Notes: generated from the sequence alone by a model not told the origin. Shown: positions 1 to 5,570, numbered from the stretch's first letter. The stretch: DNA of 8,092 nt from Gammaproteobacteria bacterium (GCA_003232015.1 QIKU01000169.1:1-8092); one strand, 5' to 3'. Numbers and translations: made by a program.

Positions 1-424
1 GTTTTTCATCATTAACTAGTTGTTGACATAACAGATAAGCAACATACCCTACTGCAAATAAATGCTGGTCAAGTGGTTGTTTCTTGGTATTCGCATAATA
101 ATGTTCTATATTCATTATTTTTTCATCCGTAATTAATTTATTGCTTGTGTAATTCACCGGCACCACACCCTCACTATTAAACTTATCTTTATTCCCCACC
201 ACCCAAACCAGCTCACTACGGCTTCGGCTTCTTATCCAAAAACAACTCACCGCGGTATTTTTTGATGCAGTTTTTCTAAGTAGTTTTTTTACTGCATTCA
301 AGCCTTCGTTGGTTATAACCGTTTGCCATGTATTATCACCAATACGGTTAGCAAAGCTGTCTAATACCCTCCTTGTTCTGTTCAATGCCTTTTTCTCGCA
401 TTGGGATACAAAGGTGACCATCAT
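1..424 (-). CDS. cas3: Type I-F CRISPR-associated Cas2/Cas3 fusion, N-terminal part (truncated by window edge)
   Basis: The frame is open from ATGATG at 424 to the window edge, giving 141 codons. I translated it by hand. It begins MMVTFVSQCEKKALNRTRR and contains GDNTWQT, RKTASKNTAV, WIRSRSRSEL and WVVGNKDKFN. This is the Cas2-like N-terminal domain (residues 1 to about 95) of the type I-F Cas2/3 fusion. The following stretch, PLDQHLFAVGYVAYLLCQQL, leads into the HD nuclease domain, whose metal-binding motif would lie just outside. In the family, the Cas2 part docks with Cas1 for spacer integration, while the HD and helicase parts unwind and degrade DNA marked by the Csy complex. The start overlaps the stop of the upstream BRO gene (TAATG), so translation is probably coupled. 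In most type I-F operons the gene directly upstream is cas1; here cas1 lies 2.5 kb away. Whether the rest of the protein is intact cannot be seen. Confidence 0.93.
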   Translation of the reverse strand, partial: MMVTFVSQCEKKALNRTRRVLDSFANRIGDNTWQTVITNEGLNAVKKLLRKTASKNTAVSCFWIRSRSRSELVWVVGNKDKFNSEGVVPVNYTSNKLITDEKIMNIEHYYANTKKQPLDQHLFAVGYVAYLLCQQLVNDEK

Positions 425-1323
425 TAGACGTTACCTTTGCCTTTTTTTATTTGTTTCTTTTTGTTTGGTGGCAAGTAGTTTTTAGAGCTAATGACTTTAT
501 TTCCTGTTTTAGCTTCAAGTTCTTTGCGCGCATTTTTGGCAACATTGCCGCCTGTTTTAGCGGCTGTTTTATTTTCTTCCATTCCTGCTGCATTATCACT
601 TTCTGCAATTTGTCGGGTGGATAACTCAGCAAGAGCGGTAAAAATTAATTCTGCTTCACTCATGTGGTCTCGCAGATTCTGGCTTTTTAGGCCTTTTAAG
701 TTCTTTCGATCTTTTACGCTTACCTCAGACCATTCCTGATGAATGATATTGGTGAGAATGGCGAATTCTTCACCCTGTTTGATGTCATGGTTACTCCAGT
801 AATCAGTGAGTTTGTTGCGGGTTTCCTCGGCAACTGCTCCCTGCATTGCCCTACCTCCTGCGTCCATGCAGTCGTGCCCGGTCATGCGTTGTTGTATCCA
901 TTTTTCGCTACGGCCATGTTTTTGCCAGGTTTCTCTGGCGCGGTTGAGCGACATGGCCGGATCAGCCATTTCCTGCATCCGCTCATAACCAACCTTGGCC
1001 AGCCATAACTTAATCCGCTCGGCTTTGGGGCTGGGTACAGATTGCACCAGCCGCAGCAGGGTTTCGGCGGTGGCAACATCGGTAAGCCGCTCTTTGCCAT
1101 CGGTCGCTGTCATTTTCAACTGGTGACAAATTGTCACCAGTTGACTACCTTCTTTATCAAGTCGTTGTTTCAGCTTATTCCAGTATTTGCGAGCCGTTTG
1201 ATAATCAGCTTGTTGGGTTAAAACCTGAACAATATCAATAACCGAGAACCACCAGATTTCTAACTCTTCATCATAAACCCGGCGGATCGGGTAATCCTCG
1301 AACAGGGTCATATCAGTTTCCAT
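424..1323 (-). CDS. BRO-N / DinD-like phage antirepressor-type protein
   Basis: The 299-aa protein starts METDMTLFEDYPIRR. An upstream in-frame ATG at 1374 exists, but the start at 1323 has a strong ribosome site (GGAAGGGGGTG) at good spacing, so I chose it. Residues about 6-115 resemble a BRO-N DNA-binding domain (WWFSVIDIVQVL, then LKMTATDGKERLTDV and LLRLVQSVPSPKAE). Residues about 120-240 resemble the second domain of DinD-like proteins (ILTNIIHQEW, KGLKSQNLRDHMSEAEL). The last 45 residues are very rich in lysine and arginine. BRO-N proteins are usually phage or mobile-element antirepressors, and DinD is SOS-induced in E. coli; the role here is unknown. The gene overlaps the KilA-N gene upstream by 11 bases, and its TAA overlaps the ATG of cas2/3. 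The middle of the gene (about 840-1060) is more GC-rich than its surroundings, which hints at separate origin. The family call is firm; the function is not. Confidence 0.85.
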   Translation of the reverse strand: METDMTLFEDYPIRRVYDEELEIWWFSVIDIVQVLTQQADYQTARKYWNKLKQRLDKEGSQLVTICHQLKMTATDGKERLTDVATAETLLRLVQSVPSPKAERIKLWLAKVGYERMQEMADPAMSLNRARETWQKHGRSEKWIQQRMTGHDCMDAGGRAMQGAVAEETRNKLTDYWSNHDIKQGEEFAILTNIIHQEWSEVSVKDRKNLKGLKSQNLRDHMSEAELIFTALAELSTRQIAESDNAAGMEENKTAAKTGGNVAKNARKELEAKTGNKVISSKNYLPPNKKKQIKKGKGNV

Positions 1324-1337
1324 TTGAATCACCCCCT
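1309..1337 (-). repeat. Shared start-site repeat, copy at the BRO gene
   Basis: On the minus strand this reads GGGGGTGATTCAA followed by ATGGAAACTGATATG. The same block, with small changes, occurs at 1666-1690 and 5673-5700, always as ribosome site plus first codons. Confidence 0.7.
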
Positions 1338-1645
1338 TCCAACTTTCTGATAATCCTACCCACCAGTAAACCAATAGCGCCGGTTTTCGCTACCCACTCT
1401 TTGACACTGATTTTATAGCTATTTAAACCGGCAGAACTTTTAATTGTGGCGAATTCGCCATAATTAAAATCAGGGTTGTGTATTCGCTCCCAAATACCTA
1501 AATATTCAACGGTGTTCCTGAGCCAGTCAGAAATAAAAAATTCACCATCCCTGGCTTTCAACATATCCGTCAAAGATATGAAATCATTGGTTGTTACTGT
1601 GATGTTTTCACCCAGGATCGTAACTATTCGATTTTTCTTAGTCAT
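1313..1645 (-). CDS. KilA-N domain protein
   Basis: This small protein of 110 aa is nearly all KilA-N domain. Recognisable parts are FISLTDMLKA (residues 22-31), DWLRNTVEYLGIWE (40-53) and SYKISVKEWVAKTGAIGL (76-93). KilA-N is a DNA-binding fold found in phage, plasmid and large-virus proteins, often in antirepressors, and is frequently shuffled with BRO-N and similar modules. Its ATG lies inside the stop region of a 12-codon leader (GACTAA), with GGTGA just upstream as a ribosome site. Its 3' end overlaps the start of the BRO gene by 11 bases, so the two are probably made together. There is no added C-terminal domain, so it could act as a stand-alone DNA-binding protein. A regulatory role in this operon is inference only. 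Confidence 0.83.
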   Translation of the reverse strand: MTKKNRIVTILGENITVTTNDFISLTDMLKARDGEFFISDWLRNTVEYLGIWERIHNPDFNYGEFATIKSSAGLNSYKISVKEWVAKTGAIGLLVGRIIRKLEGGDSNGN

Positions 1646-1676
1646 TAATTTTCACCATGGCTTTATCCGTTTCCAT
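1638..1676 (-). other. 12-codon leader ORF carrying a BRO-type start
   Basis: The short frame reads METDKAMVKIND and stops within the start of the KilA-N gene (the sequence AATGACTAA holds both). It is preceded by GGGAGTGATTCAA, the same ribosome-site and spacer context found before the BRO gene at 1323 and before the BRO-like relic at 5686. Its first four residues, METD, equal those of the BRO protein. It is either a relic of a BRO-type N-terminus displaced by the KilA-N gene, or a leader peptide coupling ribosomes into that gene. Sequence alone does not decide. Confidence 0.5.
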
Positions 1677-1690
1677 TTGAATCACTCCCA
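1666..1690 (-). repeat. Shared start-site repeat, copy before the KilA-N gene
   Basis: On the minus strand this reads GGGAGTGATTCAA followed by ATGGAAACGGA. It matches the copy at 1309-1337 almost base for base, but here it opens only the 12-codon leader. Confidence 0.7.
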
Positions 1691-1724
1691 GTTAATTATG
1701 TAAAAAGATCTTTTATATAAGCAC

Positions 1725-1918
1725 TCACTGCTGCCCCGTTAACTCGTCATTCCCGCGCTGTTCCGGGTCACAACTATCGACACGTTCATGCAATAAATTA
1801 CCGTGGGTGGTAAAATAGTTTTCTGCCCAAACCTGTCCCATGAATCAAAACAAACTGGCGTTGGCAGTAGGCGTAGCTGCAATGCCGAGATAAAGATTAA
1901 TTGAGCGGAATCATCCAT
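1725..1918 (-). pseudogene. cas4: Decayed cas4 N-terminal fragment with two frame breaks
   Basis: Reading from ATG at 1918, frame one gives MDDSAQLIFISALQ. A shift at about 1876 gives YAYCQRQFVLIH. A second shift near 1833-1839 gives VWAENYFTTHGNLLHERVDS and then DPEQRGNDELTGQQ before a stop at 1725. Joined together, this follows the N-terminus of Cas4 proteins of the RecB-like nuclease family: SALQ-x-YAYCxRQ with the first iron-sulfur cysteine, then xxVWAEN, then LLHERVD with the conserved nuclease-motif histidine. Each break fits a loss of two bases relative to the usual spacing. The rest of Cas4 (catalytic D-x-E-x-K region and last three cysteines) is absent. Cas4 helps choose and trim spacers in types such as I-A, I-B, I-C, I-D and II-B, but is not part of type I-F. 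It starts 21 bases after the stop of the YgiT-type gene. Confidence 0.72.
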
Positions 1919-1939
1919 CGAAAACTGATAAAATAATAG

Positions 1940-2164
1940 CTATGCCGCAAACCGCAGGATTTCTACCTCTGCATTTTGCTTAGCTGCATTTTCAGCCAGA
2001 GCTATAACCTGCGCACTGATCTCATCAGTCAAATAATATTCACCACAGTTTTCACAGATTTGTGCAGGTACTTCCTTAATAATAATTGTAGATTGCCCCC
2101 GATGCAGGGTAACAATTGCCTGGCCAGCATGAGTTTCACCTAATTTACAAATAACGCATTTCAT
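1940..2164 (-). CDS. YgiT-type zinc finger antitoxin
   Basis: The 74-aa protein has two CxxC pairs (C3/C6 and C37/C40, the second in ICENCGEYYL) flanking a basic strand region with KEVPAQ. This is the pattern of the YgiT-type zinc finger, the N-terminal domain of MqsA-like antitoxins. It lacks the C-terminal helix-turn-helix of full MqsA, as is common in the short form that pairs with DUF4258 proteins. A ribosome site (GAGGAA) precedes the ATG, and the start overlaps the stop of the DUF4258 gene as ATGA. The expected role is to bind and neutralise the DUF4258 partner. Order is toxin first, antitoxin second. Without the DNA-binding domain, autoregulation by this protein alone is less certain. 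Confidence 0.83.
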   Translation of the reverse strand: MKCVICKLGETHAGQAIVTLHRGQSTIIIKEVPAQICENCGEYYLTDEISAQVIALAENAAKQNAEVEILRFAA

Positions 2165-2448
2165 TGCTGTTTCCTCGTTTTAAAATCAACACTCCAAATT
2201 TCAGATGATGGAATATATGCTGTAACCACATAACCAGCATAGTCTTTTTCATCCCACGCGACTACCACATGAACCGGGATATCATTCACCATATCTAGCA
2301 ATAATCTACTGGGATAGGGCTGATCATCTGGATAATTAAAGATGGTGTTACCGCTGCGAATTTTGGCTATCACATCGTCCTTACTCAAGCCACGATAAAA
2401 CATATGGGTTATGGCGTGGCCACTGAATAGAATACTGTTACATCTCAT
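2161..2448 (-). CDS. DUF4258 protein, putative toxin of a type II toxin-antitoxin pair
   Basis: The 95-aa protein matches the DUF4258 pattern: GHAITHMFYRGLS (residues 10-22), a YPDDQPYPSRLLL block (39-51), IPVHVVVAW (57-65), VVTAYIPSSEIW (74-85) and a final VDFKTRK. DUF4258 proteins next to YgiT-type zinc-finger genes are annotated as toxins and are thought to have an RNase-like fold related to other small mRNA interferases. The fold and activity are inferred from the family, not visible here. The start overlaps the end of the RhuM-like gene by 11 bases, and the stop overlaps the antitoxin start by four (ATGA). The pair therefore sits inside one transcription unit with cas1 upstream and cas2/3 downstream. 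Confidence 0.8.
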   Translation of the reverse strand: MRCNSILFSGHAITHMFYRGLSKDDVIAKIRSGNTIFNYPDDQPYPSRLLLDMVNDIPVHVVVAWDEKDYAGYVVTAYIPSSEIWSVDFKTRKQQ

Positions 2449-2866
2449 ATTGCTTTTTCACTCCCTCACGGTGCATGATAAGTTCAGCCGCCGTATGGTC
2501 ATGAATGACAAACTCCCTTAATACCGAGGTCGCCCACTGGCGAAACTGGATGGCGCGTTTGGAATTGACGCGGTAACCGACTGATATAATCGCATCCAGA
2601 TTAGAGAACTTTGTATTGTAGGATTCCCCATCACTACCAGTATGTCGGAATTCCCGACATACTGAATCTTCTGCCAGCTCATGCTCAGCAAAGATATTTT
2701 TCAGATGCTCAGTAATGGTACTGCGGCCTTTTGCAAACAACTCAGCAATCAGTTTTTGCGTCAACCAGACTATTTTATTCTCAACCCTTACTTCAATACT
2801 ATCGTTACCCGTCTGTGACGTAAAAATTAAGAATTCAGCCGTTGAATTACGAATATGCGTTTTCAT
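2438..2866 (-). CDS. Short RhuM-family protein, C-terminus missing
   Basis: The 142-aa protein has the RhuM N-terminal domain: IEVRVENKIVWLTQ (residues 24-37), AELFAKGRSTITEHLKNIF (41-59), SVCREFRHTGSDG (68-80) and NLDAIISVGYRVNSKRAIQFRQWATSVLREF (89-119). RhuM proteins are usually about 330 aa, so more than half is absent, and the protein ends in an unrelated-looking tail (VKKQYEM). The family is linked with genomic islands and defence regions, and its biochemical role is unsettled. I chose the ATG at 2866 because AAAAGG lies about nine bases before it. An in-frame ATG at 2896 lacks a ribosome site but sits only 14 bases after the cas1 stop. It overlaps the DUF4258 gene by 11 bases. It may be a working DNA-binding fragment or a decaying gene. 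Confidence 0.75.
   Translation of the reverse strand: MKTHIRNSTAEFLIFTSQTGNDSIEVRVENKIVWLTQKLIAELFAKGRSTITEHLKNIFAEHELAEDSVCREFRHTGSDGESYNTKFSNLDAIISVGYRVNSKRAIQFRQWATSVLREFVIHDHTAAELIMHREGVKKQYEM
2638..2664. repeat. Perfect 11-bp inverted repeat inside the RhuM-like gene
   Basis: CAGTATGTCGG and CCGACATACTG are perfect inverted copies separated by AATTC. The 27-base element lies in the codons for SVCREFRHTG, a conserved stretch of the RhuM family, so part of the symmetry may come from codon constraints. It could form a hairpin in mRNA or serve as a dyad binding site. Confidence 0.8.
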
Positions 2867-2910
2867 TTTGCATTGCCTTTTTTTCAGTTGCTTCATGGTT
2901 TGTGGACTAT

Positions 2911-3873
2911 TCAGGTTGCTTCAGTTTTTTCTTCGTTATATTGCAAAGCCAATATTTTTACCTTCTCAAACATAAAGTCTAACGCTTTATGATTGGTAAA
3001 AGCCTGCAAACACTGCTGACGAAATTCCTGTTCGGTGGCGTTTTCTTTGGCACAGATAAACGCCCAGGGTAAAACCAGTGTATCTTTTATTAGATCGGCC
3101 ACGTCAAACACCAACGCACCGCGCCGGGTTTTGCCGTGCATAACAGCAAACCCATGGGGTATGCCAAGCACCCATAATGTACATGCGGCCAAACCATAAG
3201 CGAGGTAATTACCATGGTTAAGAAAACTATTGGCCATGTCGGCTGATTCTCTAGCACGAGTAAAGTCACCGTGCTTTGTTCTATTTACAGCTATTTTGTA
3301 TAGCCGTTTGGTTAGCTCAGCTTCTATTTGTAGCAGATTGGTTACTTTTTTTGCCTGTTCGATTCTGGAGCAGGTATTGTTGAGTATCGAGCTGATATCG
3401 GTATCATTGATATTAAAACCTTCTGCAATTAAATCTCTGTCTTTTGCCCATACGGCTTGCATAAATTGAATTCGAGCGAGTTGTAAATACTTAGCTGCTT
3501 GAAGCCGTTTGTCTTCTTCAAACCAGAACTTCATCCAACCTTGAATATATTCTGTTGGCCTATATTCACTTTGTGGTGTTAACCATTCAATTTCTGTTGC
3601 TGCAAGTAATGGCGTAGCACCACCGCCACTAAAGCCGACTAAAACACCCGCACTGGCAAGCATTCGCATTGCCGCCTGAGTAATAGATGTACCGGTGCCT
3701 AATAATATAACGGTTGTGTTGGCAATGGGGATATTCCAATATTGATTCTCTTTTTTTTCTTCCGTTAAATATAAAACGCGGCCATCTTTTTGCATTACGC
3801 GACACATTTCCAGGTAATAAATATTGGCACGTTTTGAATGCAGTATGGCTTTTAAGTCTGTTAATTGTTCCAT
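2911..3873 (-). CDS. cas1: Type I-F CRISPR-associated endonuclease Cas1
   Basis: The 320-aa protein matches type I-F Cas1 over its full length (usual length about 325). Landmarks are ILHSKRANIYYLE (10-22), YWNIPIANTTVILLGTGTSIT (45-65), an SGGGATPL loop (82-89), LTPQSEYRPTEYIQGW (98-113), the catalytic glutamate at about E184 in IEAELTK, H246 in AVMHGKTRRGALVFD, and D257/D260 in FDVADLIKD. The metal-binding set appears complete, so the enzyme is probably active. Cas1 pairs with the Cas2 domain of Cas2/3 and integrates new spacers into the CRISPR array. The gene begins 18 bases after the 135-aa unknown gene, with only a weak purine-rich ribosome site. Its stop is 14 bases before an in-frame ATG of the RhuM-like gene. 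Normally cas2/3 would follow directly, but it starts 2.49 kb further on. Confidence 0.96.
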   Translation of the reverse strand: MEQLTDLKAILHSKRANIYYLEMCRVMQKDGRVLYLTEEKKENQYWNIPIANTTVILLGTGTSITQAAMRMLASAGVLVGFSGGGATPLLAATEIEWLTPQSEYRPTEYIQGWMKFWFEEDKRLQAAKYLQLARIQFMQAVWAKDRDLIAEGFNINDTDISSILNNTCSRIEQAKKVTNLLQIEAELTKRLYKIAVNRTKHGDFTRARESADMANSFLNHGNYLAYGLAACTLWVLGIPHGFAVMHGKTRRGALVFDVADLIKDTLVLPWAFICAKENATEQEFRQQCLQAFTNHKALDFMFEKVKILALQYNEEKTEAT

Positions 3874-3891
3874 AATAAATTTTTCTGCGTG

Positions 3892-4299
3892 TTATTTTAT
3901 ATCGTCAATAAACCTAAGTAGTTTTTCTAATTCTGTATACCCTTCTGGCACATCACACCACCATTCATAAAACCAGTGGCCACTTTTTGTTATAAAATCG
4001 ATGCTATAGGTTGTGCCGTCCAGGCCTGGAGCTAACTCTTCAGTTTCTGGTAGCACTAGTTCTTTTAATTTATTTAACAGCTCATTCGTTTTTTCTGATG
4101 ATATTATTATTTCTTCTTTCTCATCATAATTCCTTATACTTTTTAGCCGCCATAAATTTTTATTTTCTGCTTGCTGTTCCTTTAATAGTTCCAGCCGAAT
4201 TTCAGGCGAAAATGATCCTGAAATAATAATTTTTATTTTCTGCAAATTATTGAGTTCCAGCTTGTTCAACTTTTTATTATTGGCTTTATACTGGCTCAT
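3892..4299 (-). CDS. Unrecognised 135-aa protein upstream of cas1
   Basis: I do not recognise a named family. The N-terminal third is basic and asparagine/lysine-rich (KANNKKLNKLELNNLQKIK), then mixed strand-like and helical segments, with two long charged helices likely at about 55-90. The C-terminal third is distinctive: LAPGLDGTTYSIDF, then GHWFYEWWCDVPEGYTELEKLL. Similar DGTTY ... WWCDxPE tails occur in small uncharacterised bacterial proteins, which is recall rather than a search. There is no signal peptide or membrane segment. The ATG overlaps the stop of the cas2/3 start relic as ATGA, so translation can be coupled to it. The TAA is 18 bases before cas1, which puts it in the same operon. 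Codon use is AT-rich like cas1. Confidence 0.75.
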   Translation of the reverse strand: MSQYKANNKKLNKLELNNLQKIKIIISGSFSPEIRLELLKEQQAENKNLWRLKSIRNYDEKEEIIISSEKTNELLNKLKELVLPETEELAPGLDGTTYSIDFITKSGHWFYEWWCDVPEGYTELEKLLRFIDDIK

Positions 4300-4346
4300 A
4301 AAGAATCAACTCTTTGCTCGCACTTTGGTACAAAGGTCACCATCAT
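4296..4346 (-). pseudogene. Relic of the cas2/3 start (16 codons)
   Basis: The frame MMVTFVPKCEQRVDSL starts with the same ATGATG as cas2/3 at 424. Over the first 30 bases the two match at 25 positions, with protein starts MMVTFVSQCE and MMVTFVPKCE. After that, similarity ends. The ATG overlaps the Fic stop (ATGA) and its own stop overlaps the start of the 135-aa gene (ATGA), so ribosomes could pass from Fic to the unknown gene through this stub. Differences at silent as well as changed positions point to an old copy. Confidence 0.75.
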
Positions 4347-5455
4347 GTTGTTGCCCCATTTCCTGCCACCGAATAACTGGTACTACGCCCACCCCCCGCA
4401 TCTTTTTGTAATGCACCAAGTTCAATTAAACTAAGGATGTCGCGATAGGCAGTGTCTTGTGAGCACTTTGCGATCTTTGCCCACTTTGATGTGGTGAGCT
4501 TGCCGTCAAAATCATCCAGTAGTTTATTTAATACTTTTATTTGTCGTTCGTTTAAGGGGGCTTTGGCAAAGCGTTCCCAAAAACTTGCTTTAGTAAGCAC
4601 GCTGCTTAATGTTTGCTGTGCGCCTTCAATTGCACTAAGTAAGCAGTTCAAAAACCAGTGCTGCCACTGTGTTACATCGAGTTCACTTTTTTGTACCTGC
4701 TCTAATGTGTCGTAGTAGTTTTTATTTTGGCGACGGATCTGTGCCGACATGCTGTAAAACCGTTGGCCGGTTTTTTCTGAACGAGCCAGTGCCATGTCCG
4801 CTATCGCACGGGCAATACGGCCATTACCATCGTCGAAGGGATGAATGGTAACAAACCATAAATGCGCCAGGCCTGCGATAAGCAGTGGTTCCATGTTGCC
4901 CGGTTGCTCAAACCAGTGCAGAAATTTTGCCATTTCGTTGGCGACACTGTCTGCCGGGGGTGCTTCGTAGTGCACCTTTTCCCGGCCTACTGGGCCTGAA
5001 ATAACTTGCATAGGCCCGTTACTGTCATCACGCCAGCAACCTACCTGAATTTTGTTCATTCCACTTCGCCCTGTTGGAAACAGCGAGGCATGCCAGGCAA
5101 ACAGCCGGCCTTCGGTTAGTGCTTCGCTATAGTTACCCGTGGCATCCAACATCATCTCGACCACACCGTCGACATTACGGTCAACAGGAACAAGTCCGCT
5201 AACATCCAGCCCAAGCCGCCGTGCAATCGACGACCGAACCTGTTCGGGTGCTAAGTTCTCACCTTCAATTTCGCTCGATTTAACCACGTCCTCGGTAAGG
5301 GTGCGGAGGTGTGCTTCACTTCGCAGCTCAAAACCTAGTGCTTCCATTTTACCTAATAGCCTCCCCTGTTCCCGTGAAACGTCAACAAGTAGTTTGCTCA
5401 GGCGTAACTCATCCCAGGTGAAAGCTGGCCAATCTGGTTTATTCCATAGATACAT
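4343..5455 (-). CDS. Fic-family AMP-transferase with DUF4172 N-terminus and C-terminal winged helix
   Basis: The 370-aa protein starts MYLWNKPDWPAFTWDEL. The frame is open to an ATG at 5686, but this start has GGAG seven bases upstream and fits the family's usual beginning. Residues 3 to about 45 form the DUF4172 region. The inhibitory helix motif SSEIEG (60-65) fits the [S/T]xxxE[G/N] rule, meaning a self-inhibited class II enzyme. The Fic signature HPFDDGNGRIAR (205-216) is complete, including the catalytic histidine. Residues about 303-363 look like a winged helix-turn-helix (TTSKWAKIAKCSQDTAYRDILSLIELGAL). Fic enzymes typically move AMP from ATP onto a protein hydroxyl; the target is unknown. 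The helix-turn-helix next to tandem operator-like repeats suggests self-regulation (inference). The stop overlaps the cas2/3-start relic as ATGA. Confidence 0.9.
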   Translation of the reverse strand: MYLWNKPDWPAFTWDELRLSKLLVDVSREQGRLLGKMEALGFELRSEAHLRTLTEDVVKSSEIEGENLAPEQVRSSIARRLGLDVSGLVPVDRNVDGVVEMMLDATGNYSEALTEGRLFAWHASLFPTGRSGMNKIQVGCWRDDSNGPMQVISGPVGREKVHYEAPPADSVANEMAKFLHWFEQPGNMEPLLIAGLAHLWFVTIHPFDDGNGRIARAIADMALARSEKTGQRFYSMSAQIRRQNKNYYDTLEQVQKSELDVTQWQHWFLNCLLSAIEGAQQTLSSVLTKASFWERFAKAPLNERQIKVLNKLLDDFDGKLTTSKWAKIAKCSQDTAYRDILSLIELGALQKDAGGGRSTSYSVAGNGATT

Positions 5456-5456
5456 A

Positions 5457-5558
5457 TATAATCTCCGCTTATAATGCGGATATAATGGGGGGTATTCTCC
5501 GCATTTACAAGTATAATCTCCGTGTTTTTTGCGGATATTAGGGGTGCTATTCTCCGCA
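5457..5558 (-). promoter_or_regulatory. Two tandem operator-like modules at the Fic promoter
   Basis: Two 47-base modules (5457-5503 and 5512-5558) repeat at exactly 55 bases. Each holds, on the plus strand, TATAATCTCCG, then TGCGGATAT 18 bases on, then TATTCTCCGCA 18 bases further. The boxes are identical between modules, while the linkers differ. Boxes one and two form an inverted TCCGC/GCGGA pair (perfect in the first module), and boxes two and three form another. Such conserved boxes with variable spacers suggest protein binding sites. A weak promoter may overlap them on the minus strand: TTGTAA (complement of 5505-5510) and ATTATA (complement of 5481-5486) with an 18-base spacer. The Fic winged helix is the obvious candidate binder. 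Confidence 0.72.
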
Positions 5559-5570
5559 GAGTGCCGGCGG

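Noticed and set aside
491..1008. Open frames on the plus strand opposite the BRO gene
   Set aside because: They mirror a well-supported coding gene, have no ribosome sites and show no recognisable protein pattern.
882..1100. Second minus-strand frame inside the BRO gene
   Set aside because: Proline/cysteine-rich out-of-frame reading of the GC-rich middle of BRO, with no ribosome site.
1324..1374. Upstream in-frame start extending the BRO protein by 17 residues
   Set aside because: The start at 1323 has a strong, well-spaced ribosome site, and its METDM beginning recurs at the other start-site copies; the extension overlaps the KilA-N gene without a site of its own.
424..2866. The block between cas1 and cas2/3 as a transposon
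   Set aside because: I found no transposase, no terminal inverted repeats and no target-site duplication at either end.
5139..5474. Plus-strand frame opposite the Fic gene
   Set aside because: Serine/arginine-rich shadow translation of Fic, running into the operator region; no family features.
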